From the NCBI RefSeq assembly GCF_946481145.1, contig NZ_CAMLMJ010000028.1, forward strand, positions 1 to 51,974: a DNA stretch of 51,974 nt, given 5' to 3'. The notes under the pieces were generated by a model. The model did no database searches, was not told the DNA's origin, and saw only the letters and a program-made list of their open reading frames with translations. Numbering within the stretch: position 1 is the stretch's first letter; each line of letters opens with the position of its first letter. The DNA is from an uncultured Sediminibacterium sp. Lineage in GTDB: Bacteria; Bacteroidota; Bacteroidia; Chitinophagales; Chitinophagaceae. Positions 1 to 7,482 of this stretch are shown here, in pieces. Both the position numbers and the translations under genes were made by a program.

Positions 1-2230
1 CAGTTCCGATCTGAGCAGTACCGGTTACACTTAAGTTAGTTAAGCCACTTAAGTTACTGATCGTTGCATTGGTTGCACTTACAGTTCCCGCTTCAATCGT
101 TCCTGTTGCACTTAAATTAGTTAAGCCTGTCAGGTTAGTGATATTAGCTGTTGTAGCACTGATCGTATTAGATGTAATATTACCAGTAGCAGTGATGTTC
201 TGGATATTAGCCAGGTTAGTGATTGTACCCTGCGTACCATCATTTAAAGTAGCACTGATCGTACCACCTACGATATTACCTGTTACAGTGATATTGTCAA
301 ATGTACCTGAGCCACCATTTACATTGGTAGCACTTACAGTTCCGATCTGAGCAGTACCGGTTACACTTAAGTTAGTTAAGCCACTTAAGTTACTGATCGT
401 TGCATTGGTTGCACTTACAGTTCCCGCTTCAATCGTTCCTGTTGCACTTAAATTAGTTAAGCCTGTTAGGTTAGTGATATTAGCTGTAGTAGCACTGATC
501 GTATTAGAAGTGATATTACCCGTAGCGGTGATGTTCTGGATATTTGCCAGATTAGTGATTGTACCTTGTGTACCATCATTTAAAGTAGCACTGATCGTAC
601 CACCTACGATATTACCTGTTACAGTGATATTGTCAAATGTACCTGAGCCACCATTTACATTGGTAGCACTTACAGTTCCGATCTGAGCAGTACCGGTTAC
701 ACTTAAGTTAGTTAAGCCACTTAAGTTACTGATCGTTGCATTGGTTGCACTTACAGTTCCCGCTTCAATCGTTCCTGTTGCACTTAAATTAGTTAAGCCT
801 GTCAGGTTAGTGATATTAGCTGTTGTAGCACTGATCGTATTAGAAGTGATGTTACCAGTAGCAGTAATGTTCTGGATATTTGCCAGATTAGTGATTGTAC
901 CTTGTGTACCATCATTTAAAGTAGCACTGATCGTACCACCTACAATGTTACCTGTTACAGTGATGTTGTCAAATGTACCTGAGCCACCATTTACATTAGT
1001 CGCACTTACAGTTCCGATCTGTGCAGTACCGGTTACACTTAAATTAGTTAGGCCACTTAAGTTTGAAATATTTGCATTCGTTGCACTTACAGTTCCCGCT
1101 TCAATTGTATTAGTTACACTAAAATTAGAAACACCTGTAAGATTCGTAATATTCGCAGTAGTAGCACTGATCGTATTGGTACTGATCGTGCCACTCGCTG
1201 TTAAGTTCTGGATATTCGCCAGATTAGTAATGGTATTCTGCGTGCCGTTATTTAAAGTAGCACTGATCGTACCACCTACAATGTTACCTGTTACAGTGAT
1301 ATTATCAAATGTACCATTACCACCATTTACATTAGTCGCACTTACAGTTCCGATCTGAGCAGTACCTGTTACACTTAAATTACTTAAGCCACTTAAGTTT
1401 GAAATATTTGCATTCGTTGCACTTACAGTTCCTGCCTGAATCGTATTTGTTACACTAAAATTAGATACACCTGTAAGGTTCGTAATATTCGCAGTAGTTG
1501 CACTGATCGTATTTGTACTGATCGTACCACTCGCTGTTAAGTTCTGGATATTCGCCAGATTGGTAATTGTATTCTGCGTGCCGTTGTTTAAAGTAGCGCT
1601 GATCGTGCCGCCTACGATGTTACCAGTTACAGTAATATTATCAAATGTTCCATTACCACCATTTACATTAGTCGCACTTACGGTACCAATCTGAGCAGTA
1701 CCAGTTACACTTAAATTACTTAAGCCACTTAAGTTTGAAATATTTGCATTCGTTGCACTTACAGTTCCTGCCTGAATCGTATTTGTTACACTAAAATTAG
1801 ATACACCTGTAAGGTTCGTAATATTCGCAGTAGTTGCACTGATCGTATTTGTACTGATCGTACCACTCGCTGTTAAGTTCTGGATATTCGCCAGATTGGT
1901 AATTGTATTCTGCGTGCCGTTATTTAAAGTAGCACTGATCGTACCACCTACGATATTACCCGTTACAGTGATATTATCGAAAATGCCTGAACTTCCTGTA
2001 ATATTTGTTGCACTTACACTACCAGCCTGTATAGTATTGGTAACACTTAGATTAGTAAGACCAGAAATATTCGAAATGTTCGCATTTGTTGAACTTAATG
2101 TTCCGGCTTGTATAGTTCCTGTTGCACTTAAGTTTGCTAAACCAGTCAGGTTGGTAATCTTAGCATTTGTAATATTGGCATTCGTAGCCGTAATCGAATT
2201 TACATTTGCAAGATTAGTGATACTTGCCTG
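1..2230 (-). repeat. 336-bp tandem coding repeats (112 aa), six visible copies plus a degenerate one
   Basis: The same block recurs every 336 bp; for example the segment encoding FDNITVTGNIVGGTISAT is centred near 275, 611, 947, 1283, 1619 and 1955. The three copies nearest the left edge (1-1008) are almost identical in DNA. The copies nearer the N-terminus have drifted, and 2030-2290 is a degenerate unit. Each 112-aa unit divides into four related sub-repeats of 26-32 aa that begin N-[IL]-[ST]-x-T-G and contain GT[IV]SAT. This pattern suggests a beta-solenoid or stacked beta-prism fibre. Perfect phase conservation (multiples of 3) shows selection on the protein. The array continues beyond the window, so the copy number is unknown. 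Confidence 0.95.
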
Positions 2231-3124
2231 AGAAGATGGGGATAATGTTCCGCTAAAAGTGCCTCCAGTGATAGTTCCGGTTACAACAAGATTAGGAAGT
2301 GTATCAATATTCACTTTCAATTGAGCCATGCTAGCCCTGATGGCTGCTAATGAATCTAAGAACCTGTTCTCCCGCACATAACCGCTAAGCATCACTGCCG
2401 TGTCTTCAACAAATAAAATACTGGAAGAAGGTATCTTTCGAAGCACCCCACCAAAAGTGGTAACTATTGAGTCTGTTTTTAATCCATTAAACGCAGGTGC
2501 AGTTAATGTACCTACTGATTTCGGCTCCCATGTACCATTACCAGAATTAAATACATAAACCTGCCCATTTGCAGGTGCTGTTCCCGATATCAAACGCGAC
2601 ATCAATCTGTTCGCATTCCAGATAGGCGTCAGATATTTAGCTCCAATAACCCAATCGTTTCCATTTACTGTAGTTACTGTTACACTTTCATCACCGTTCA
2701 TGGTAATAGCACCTGCATATCCATTTAAAGTTACTACACCCGACGTTCCACTGGCACTACCAAAGCTTGTCCACACGCCTCTTTGTCTTACATAAAATTT
2801 TTCGTCTGCCAGACTATAAACAAGCATACCATTAATGGCACTATCCTGTGGAATAGCCAAAGTATCTGATATACGAGGCAACAACAATGCTTTATCAACA
2901 CCATCGATTTGTAAAGCAATATGTCTGTTAAAAATGATAGAAGTACCGATGGCAACCCCTCTTGCATTAAGAATCAGGTTACCATTCATACGCAAAGTGT
3001 CATCTGCCTTATGGTTTCCAAGATTATCCCCAAATATCTGGGCATTAGTTTTGGTAGACACCAATGATAATGATACAGCTAAGAGGATAATTAACCCTTT
3101 AGGCAACGATGAAAATTTTCTCAC
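1..3124 (-). CDS. giant repetitive secreted surface protein (tail-fibre-like N-terminus), 3' end outside window
   Basis: Partial gene of at least 1041 codons, read on the minus strand and open to the window edge. No ATG fits. The GTG at 3124 is chosen because it gives a classic signal peptide (MRKFSSLPKG, then a hydrophobic stretch ending TNAQ), and an in-frame stop lies just upstream; a TTG seven codons earlier is the alternative. Residues about 30-130 resemble the N-terminal region common in Bacteroidota tail-fibre-like surface proteins (ALLLPRISDT, GMLVYSLADEKFYVRQ). After a linker the protein becomes Thr/Asn/Gly/Ser-rich beta-strand-like repeats (see the repeat feature). It starts 29 bp after the upstream secreted gene, so it is probably the last gene of a four-gene unit. 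Function is unknown; adhesin or surface fibre is an inference. The C-terminus, which would show a T9SS or chaperone domain, is not visible. Confidence 0.8.
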   Translation of the reverse strand, partial: MRKFSSLPKGLIILLAVSLSLVSTKTNAQIFGDNLGNHKADDTLRMNGNLILNARGVAIGTSIIFNRHIALQIDGVDKALLLPRISDTLAIPQDSAINGMLVYSLADEKFYVRQRGVWTSFGSASGTSGVVTLNGYAGAITMNGDESVTVTTVNGNDWVIGAKYLTPIWNANRLMSRLISGTAPANGQVYVFNSGNGTWEPKSVGTLTAPAFNGLKTDSIVTTFGGVLRKIPSSSILFVEDTAVMLSGYVRENRFLDSLAAIRASMAQLKVNIDTLPNLVVTGTITGGTFSGTLSPSSQASITNLANVNSITATNANITNAKITNLTGLANLSATGTIQAGTLSSTNANISNISGLTNLSVTNTIQAGSVSATNITGSSGIFDNITVTGNIVGGTISATLNNGTQNTITNLANIQNLTASGTISTNTISATTANITNLTGVSNFSVTNTIQAGTVSATNANISNLSGLSNLSVTGTAQIGTVSATNVNGGNGTFDNITVTGNIVGGTISATLNNGTQNTITNLANIQNLTASGTISTNTISATTANITNLTGVSNFSVTNTIQAGTVSATNANISNLSGLSNLSVTGTAQIGTVSATNVNGGNGTFDNITVTGNIVGGTISATLNNGTQNTITNLANIQNLTASGTISTNTISATTANITNLTGVSNFSVTNTIEAGTVSATNANISNLSGLTNLSVTGTAQIGTVSATNVNGGSGTFDNITVTGNIVGGTISATLNDGTQGTITNLANIQNITATGNITSNTISATTANITNLTGLTNLSATGTIEAGTVSATNATISNLSGLTNLSVTGTAQIGTVSATNVNGGSGTFDNITVTGNIVGGTISATLNDGTQGTITNLANIQNITATGNITSNTISATTANITNLTGLTNLSATGTIEAGTVSATNATISNLSGLTNLSVTGTAQIGTVSATNVNGGSGTFDNITVTGNIVGGTISATLNDGTQGTITNLANIQNITATGNITSNTISATTANITNLTGLTNLSATGTIEAGTVSATNATISNLSGLTNLSVTGTAQIGT

Positions 3125-3153
3125 TATGCGTAGAAACCCTATCAAAATAAAAA

Positions 3154-3996
3154 TTATTTAATAATTACAATTTTATACTGACTCCCTTTCACATTCACGG
3201 GCTTTGCTGTAAAGTTGCCAAATCGTATATGCACAACCTCATCTGCACTACACCATGCACTGTATACAGTCCAGTCTTTATAATCATCTAATGCTGTAAC
3301 CAAAATCGAATCCCCTTTTTTTGCATTCTTAACAGGAAGCGTAATCACAGTACTGGTATTGGGATTAATTTCTGCATCAGCTCCAAGTGCCGTGTTTAGA
3401 TTACTAGATATATTAGTTACCTGTGTAACATTTACCTGTGCAGCTTGGGGGGTTGTCCAGTTTACATTTCCAAGACTATCCGTTGTTAAAAATGTATTTG
3501 GCGGACCTGCAACAATATTTGTATTCACATTCGTTACACTTGCATTACCTGCATACATAGCATAAGGCACACTCATAATTTGTGAGGTACCGATATCAAC
3601 ATAATTATTTGCAGGTATCCACCATGGAGCAGCAATTGATGGAGCAATCGCAATTTTTGTATTTACAAAATATGGACCATTACCCCAGTCAATCTTATTC
3701 AAACTATCTTTTAAGGTCGGGTTATTGGTACGGATTCCCTTTCCCATAGTATATCCGAATACACCATCATTATCAGATTGCACCTGCTGCGATTCCTCAT
3801 ATACCAAAGTTCCGTTCACCGGAGTTCCATGATATATCCCAAGGCGCAAATGAATAGTTCTATTGCGTGCAGGATTTCCCTGGTTGTCTTTTGCAACACT
3901 TTGCAAAAACCAAAATGGTGGCGGTTGGGCAATCAGACTCTCTGCCATAAAGACAAACAGTAATAAAATACCCAGTTTGATGGTTGTGTTTTTCAT
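3154..3996 (-). CDS. secreted protein of unknown function, adjacent to the repeat fibre
   Basis: 280 aa with a signal peptide (MKNTTIKLGILLLFVFMAES, cleavage after LIAQ). The mature N-terminus (FLQSVAKDNQGNPARNRTIH, then a GxxxGTLVYEE segment) resembles a domain that recurs in Bacteroidota secreted proteins encoded next to tail-fibre-like genes. The middle is Asn/Thr-rich (NASVTNVNTNIVAGPPNTFL), echoing the composition of the neighbouring repeat protein. The last 60 residues look like a compact beta domain. There is no obvious T9SS tail. It is co-directional with the giant repeat gene 29 bp downstream; a partner or assembly role is an inference from position only. Confidence 0.8.
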   Translation of the reverse strand: MKNTTIKLGILLLFVFMAESLIAQPPPFWFLQSVAKDNQGNPARNRTIHLRLGIYHGTPVNGTLVYEESQQVQSDNDGVFGYTMGKGIRTNNPTLKDSLNKIDWGNGPYFVNTKIAIAPSIAAPWWIPANNYVDIGTSQIMSVPYAMYAGNASVTNVNTNIVAGPPNTFLTTDSLGNVNWTTPQAAQVNVTQVTNISSNLNTALGADAEINPNTSTVITLPVKNAKKGDSILVTALDDYKDWTVYSAWCSADEVVHIRFGNFTAKPVNVKGSQYKIVIIK

Positions 3997-4206
3997 ACAC
4001 GATTAAATTGTATGGTTTCCAAATAAGTTTTACTTAATGGTTTCCCATAGGATACGGCTTTTAACCTTTTTTGGTTTTTCAGAGGACAAGACTTTTAAAA
4101 ACTGGTTTTTCATAGGATATGTCAATGTCTTCCAATATGTTAGGGTAATATTGTAAAATACGAAACCTATCTTACAAAAATACCATATTTAGCCCCGTTT
4201 CAACGA
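3997..4206. other. intergenic gap with degenerate direct repeats
   Basis: The gap holds four imperfect copies of a TGGTTT(C/T)C-A-AGGA-like word, starting near 4013, 4038, 4072 and 4104. The best pair is GGTTTCCCATAGGATA and GGTTTTTCATAGGATA, about 66 bp apart. No clear terminator hairpin or promoter was found. Confidence 0.4.
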
Positions 4207-4722
4207 TTATAATTTGCTTAATTGCAAGCTATAACGCTTGTTCATCAACTCAACGGTTACCACATAAGTACCAGCAGCCCATCTATCTCCATTGATTTTA
4301 AAGCCTGCTTTAATCTTACTCATCTGGATCCGCTCGCCAAATAGTATTTTCCCATCTAAAGCAATCACTTTAACTACACAAAACAGATTCTCATCAAAAT
4401 CACCTGATGCTTTCAGCGTAGTCGAACCACGAGTAGGATTTGGATACATATTTAACGACAAAGAGAACTTCATAGTGTCTGCAACAGGAGGCTTTTCTTT
4501 ACAAGACGGGTCAAAAGCCCCGGTTCCGTTATTTGCCACATTCAAAGAAGCGGCCGAGCCACCAATTACCAGACATTTAGAAGTACCACCCAAGTTCATA
4601 GATGGGGTACTTATAATTCCTCCATTCGAACTAAGGAAACTAATACTCATCTGAGCCTTACCAGAAACACTGGCAAGTACCATTATGGCAACGATGATAT
4701 ATGTTAGTTTCTTAATTGGCAT
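4207..4722 (-). CDS. small T9SS cargo protein (type A sorting domain)
   Basis: 171 aa. A signal peptide (residues 1-23, ending GKAQ) is followed by a short Gly/Ser/Asn-rich body with two Cys, then a C-terminal sorting domain over the last 80 residues. The diagnostic features of that domain are all present: LNMYPNPTRGSTTL, a central VIALDGKIL strand, and the closing AAGTYVVTVELMNKRYSLQL. Family knowledge: this tail directs export through the type IX system and is usually removed, with the cargo anchored to the cell surface. The cargo part is only about 70 residues, so it may be a structural or adhesive peptide rather than an enzyme. Its start overlaps the end of the upstream lipoprotein gene by 11 bp, indicating translational coupling. 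Confidence 0.88.
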   Translation of the reverse strand: MPIKKLTYIIVAIMVLASVSGKAQMSISFLSSNGGIISTPSMNLGGTSKCLVIGGSAASLNVANNGTGAFDPSCKEKPPVADTMKFSLSLNMYPNPTRGSTTLKASGDFDENLFCVVKVIALDGKILFGERIQMSKIKAGFKINGDRWAAGTYVVTVELMNKRYSLQLSKL

Positions 4723-5176
4723 AGTAAACTTCTCTCACGATCTGCGCTGGTTGTCCTGCAGGAGCGGTAATCTCCAGGTCCATTGATTTCTCTTTTAACT
4801 CACGGATCACATAATCCCTTGTCAAAGCCCCTAATGGGCCATTGTTGATTGACTCTTTTAACTGAATTACACTTAACAGAAATGCATCTCCTCTGTTTCC
4901 ATCATCATCGAGAAATGTGGCGAAAAAGGGTGTTTGCGTTCTTGTATAGGTTTTGTAATACTTTTTCTGGGCATCAGTAAGAGGCTGAATTACGCCATTT
5001 ACATACACCGCTTTTAGAAACCATTGCTTATTACCAGTGCCAGTGAGGTAATCAAAAAGTTGCTCATGTTCAGATTTAGGAGTAACAGTTTCTTTACCAC
5101 AACCAGCAAAAAACAAAGCGCCTGACACCAATAGGGTAGCCAAAATAAACGCTTGCATTTTTTGAATCAGTTTCAT
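4712..5176 (-). CDS. predicted lipoprotein, first gene of the surface locus
   Basis: 154 aa. The N-terminus is a lipoprotein signal with lipobox LFFAGC; Cys26 is the predicted lipidated residue, followed by GKETVTPKSE. The mature part (about 128 aa) shows no family I can name; it has a TGTGNKQWFLKAVYVNG segment like the lipocalin-type start seen in some Bacteroidota lipoproteins, which is only a suggestion. Gene order (lipoprotein, T9SS cargo, secreted protein, giant repeat protein, all minus strand) suggests one surface-assembly unit. No Bacteroidota -7 box was found immediately upstream. Confidence 0.75.
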   Translation of the reverse strand: MKLIQKMQAFILATLLVSGALFFAGCGKETVTPKSEHEQLFDYLTGTGNKQWFLKAVYVNGVIQPLTDAQKKYYKTYTRTQTPFFATFLDDDGNRGDAFLLSVIQLKESINNGPLGALTRDYVIRELKEKSMDLEITAPAGQPAQIVREVYYAN

Positions 5177-5649
5177 CTTTTGTTGATTTCCGGATTAGTT
5201 TGCTTGTTTGCTCAGAAATTGAATGCTTTCTGATTAGCATGGCTTGCAGAGGATAACGACCGTTTGTCATCTGTACGGGGCTGTTTTTGGATAAACTGGC
5301 ATGACCGGACAGATCAAAGAGACGTGGATGGATTGGATCGGTTTGGTTTCAAAGGATTGGACCTGGTGTAAGCGGATTAAGACTTACAAGATTCGGCGTT
5401 GTGTTAAAACGCTGTCTTCAGAGAATAGGATTTTTTGTTGCTAATAATTGAAAATCAATTATTTAATACAGTAATCACAGCTTTTTCAAGGACTGGATTA
5501 AGTGTAGGTTGAGTTTTTAAACTCATTAGGATTCAAGGCGCGGATTAAAACGTGGTACTTTGTAGGATTGGATATTGTTGTACAAAGATAGACTATGATG
5601 TGTAGTGAAAAAACTACTTATGATATTTTAAGCTAATTATAATCTCATA
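5177..5649. other. non-coding gap with scattered GGATTGG-like words
   Basis: About 470 bp without a credible gene, between the start of the lipoprotein gene and the rpsG terminator. Words of the GGATTGGA/GGATTA type occur at about eight places between 5331 and 5570, far from a strict tandem array. No tRNA fold or clear promoter was found. Confidence 0.4.
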
Positions 5650-5675
5650 AAAAAAGCCCCAAATTGGGGCTTTTA
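5650..5675 (-). terminator. intrinsic terminator of rpsL-rpsG
   Basis: On the minus strand AAAAGCCCC, a short AATTT loop, then GGGGCTTTTTTT: a perfect GC-rich stem with a U-tract 18 bp after the rpsG stop. The flanking A and T runs make it usable in both directions. Confidence 0.9.
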
Positions 5676-5692
5676 TATAAAATAAAGTTTAT

Positions 5693-6160
5693 TTATACTT
5701 TAAAGTGAGAGAAGGCTTTATTTGCTTCAGCCATTCTGTGGGTATCTTCTTTCTTTTTAAAAGCTGCACCCTCTCCCTTACTGGCCGCTACGATCTCATT
5801 CGCCAGCTTATCTGCCATGGTACGACCATTACGCTCACGGCTGTAACGAATCAACCATTTCATGCTCAGAGAAATTTTACGGTCTGCACGAACTTCAGAA
5901 GGAATCTGGAAAGTTGCACCACCGATACGGCGGCTTCTAACCTCAACAGCAGGAGTTACATTAGCAATGGCCTTTTTCCAGGTCTCATAACCATCTTCAC
6001 CAGTCATCTTGGTTACCTTGTCTACTGCATCATAAAAAATGTTGATTGCAGTACTTTTCTTACCCTGCCACATCAGGTTGTTAATAAAACGGGTTACCAG
6101 TTTATCATTGAAACGACCATCTGGTGCTAAGGGTAATTTTTTGGCTTGTGCTTTACGCAT
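5693..6160 (-). CDS. rpsG: 30S ribosomal protein S7
   Basis: 155 aa, the usual length for S7. It binds the 3' major domain of 16S rRNA and nucleates assembly of the small-subunit head. Recognised by MRKAQAKK, APDGRFNDKLVTRFINNLM, GGATFQIPSEVRADRK and the C-terminal RMAEANKAFSHFKV. It follows rpsL by 36 bp and is followed by a strong terminator, so the expected next genes of the str operon (fusA, rpsJ) are not here. Confidence 0.98.
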   Translation of the reverse strand: MRKAQAKKLPLAPDGRFNDKLVTRFINNLMWQGKKSTAINIFYDAVDKVTKMTGEDGYETWKKAIANVTPAVEVRSRRIGGATFQIPSEVRADRKISLSMKWLIRYSRERNGRTMADKLANEIVAASKGEGAAFKKKEDTHRMAEANKAFSHFKV

Positions 6161-6196
6161 GACGTATTGTAATTAGCTGATTAACAGAATATTAGG

Positions 6197-6577
6197 TTAT
6201 TTTTTTGCCTTTTCTTTCTTAGTTCCGTATTTAGAACGGCTCTTCTTACGATCTTTTACACCGGCAGTATCCAGGCTACCACGAACAATGTGGTAACGTA
6301 CACCCGGAAGATCCTTAACACGACCTCCACGGATCAGTACAATTGAGTGCTCCTGTAAGTTATGTCCTTCACCCGGAATATATGCGATAACTTCTACTTT
6401 ATTGGTCAGACGCACTTTCGCTACCTTACGCAGAGCTGAGTTTGGTTTCTTTGGAGTAGTTGTGTATACCCTTGTGCAAACTCCACGACGTTGTGGACAA
6501 GCATCCAAAGCCCTTGATTTACTTTTGGCCCTGATAATTTCGCGACCTTTTCTAACTAATTGCTGTATTGTAGGCAT
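6197..6577 (-). CDS. rpsL: 30S ribosomal protein S12
   Basis: 126 aa, standard length. S12 lies at the decoding centre and controls tRNA selection. Family signatures are [29 protein letters not shown] and [17 protein letters not shown]. The lysine in TPKKPNS and the lysine in RVKDLPG match the positions where substitutions give streptomycin resistance in other bacteria; both are wild type here. The C-terminal tail is Lys-rich. First gene of the rpsL-rpsG unit, with a promoter 27-59 bp upstream. Confidence 0.98.
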   Translation of the reverse strand: MPTIQQLVRKGREIIRAKSKSRALDACPQRRGVCTRVYTTTPKKPNSALRKVAKVRLTNKVEVIAYIPGEGHNLQEHSIVLIRGGRVKDLPGVRYHIVRGSLDTAGVKDRKKSRSKYGTKKEKAKK

Positions 6578-6603
6578 TATTTACCGTTTAAAATTTCGGA
6601 CGG

Positions 6604-6636
6604 CAAAGGTAATGGCTGCATCTGAAAATTCAAAAA
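6604..6636 (-). promoter_or_regulatory. rpsL promoter, Bacteroidota -33/-7 type
   Basis: On the minus strand TTTTTG (6636-6631), a 19-bp spacer, then TACCTTTG (6611-6604). This fits the Bacteroidota sigma-A consensus TTTG/TAnnTTTG. The predicted transcript start is near 6597, giving a leader of about 20 nt. Confidence 0.75.
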
Positions 6637-7482
6637 GTTTTCGAAATTTTTACTGGAGACTGTGGATAATATCCTTATTTAAGCCATTTATAGGGCAAAA
6701 ATCGCTCAAAAAATACACAAATAGCCGTGCTTAAACCCTGTTATTCCATTAAAAATAACCTCAACTATTCAGTAAACTCTTTATAACACCAACTGTAAAG
6801 TTTTTCAATAGAAGACAGTAAATAAACCCCCATCACACCCCCATCCTATCCCGATATAACTCCCATCAAACCCCAACCTTTAAAAGACGGGATTTAAATG
6901 GGGCATGATAGAAATTTATAATGAATAATATTTCTGTGTAACACTATGCATTAGTGTTATTTGTGTTTATCTGACCATCATTTAATACTTTGAAAACCCT
7001 TTACCAGCTCATGTTGATATTTATCCTGAATACTCAATATTGGAAAATGTTAAGCCTTAAGCCTTTGCTAAACTGAAAATTTATGCTCTGGTGCGAGATT
7101 GTACCCATTGTTGTCTGGGGAAATTTAACCGCGAGCTATATGTGTCGCGTATGAAGACCTGTGTTCTATTAATAGCTGATTGTGCATTTAGGGCAACCAA
7201 ATATTTCTTTAAGCAACTGACTTTATATTTTCACCCCCTCTTAAATTCCATTAAAAGCAGAAAATCTAAAATAAGTACCTATCAAGGCTTGTAGCCTGCA
7301 GCTTGAAGCCAATTTTCACCGGACAGCAATGGTTTGTACCTGTTCAAATGCTAAATGTACATACCCGCAATGGCCTCTAACAGGTAATAACCGCCTAAAT
7401 CTGATGAATTATTACGCTGTTCATCTCAAGCCTTACTTCCGCTGATTGTCATGACCTAGGTTTATCCCGCAAAGTTCAGGAT
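6637..7482. other. long non-coding gap between rpsL and the large T9SS protein
   Basis: About 850 bp, divergent. No credible gene: the longest plus-strand frame (7091-7294) has no family resemblance and odd composition. A CTTGTAGCCTGCAGCTTGAAG-like single-arm word lies at 7283-7313 and resembles the TAGCTTCTAGCC word element found near 28090. No promoter matching the Bacteroidota consensus could be fixed for the 7483 gene. Confidence 0.5.

Noticed and set aside
69..2231. Several plus-strand open frames of 93-205 codons, hydrophobic and Val/Leu-rich
   Set aside because: They are antisense to the minus-strand repeat gene and repeat with its 336-bp period; the minus frame has a signal peptide and a coherent protein pattern.
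7091..7294. 67-codon plus-strand frame in the long gap before the T9SS gene
   Set aside because: No family resemblance, no promoter, Cys/Lys-rich composition like random AT-rich sequence.
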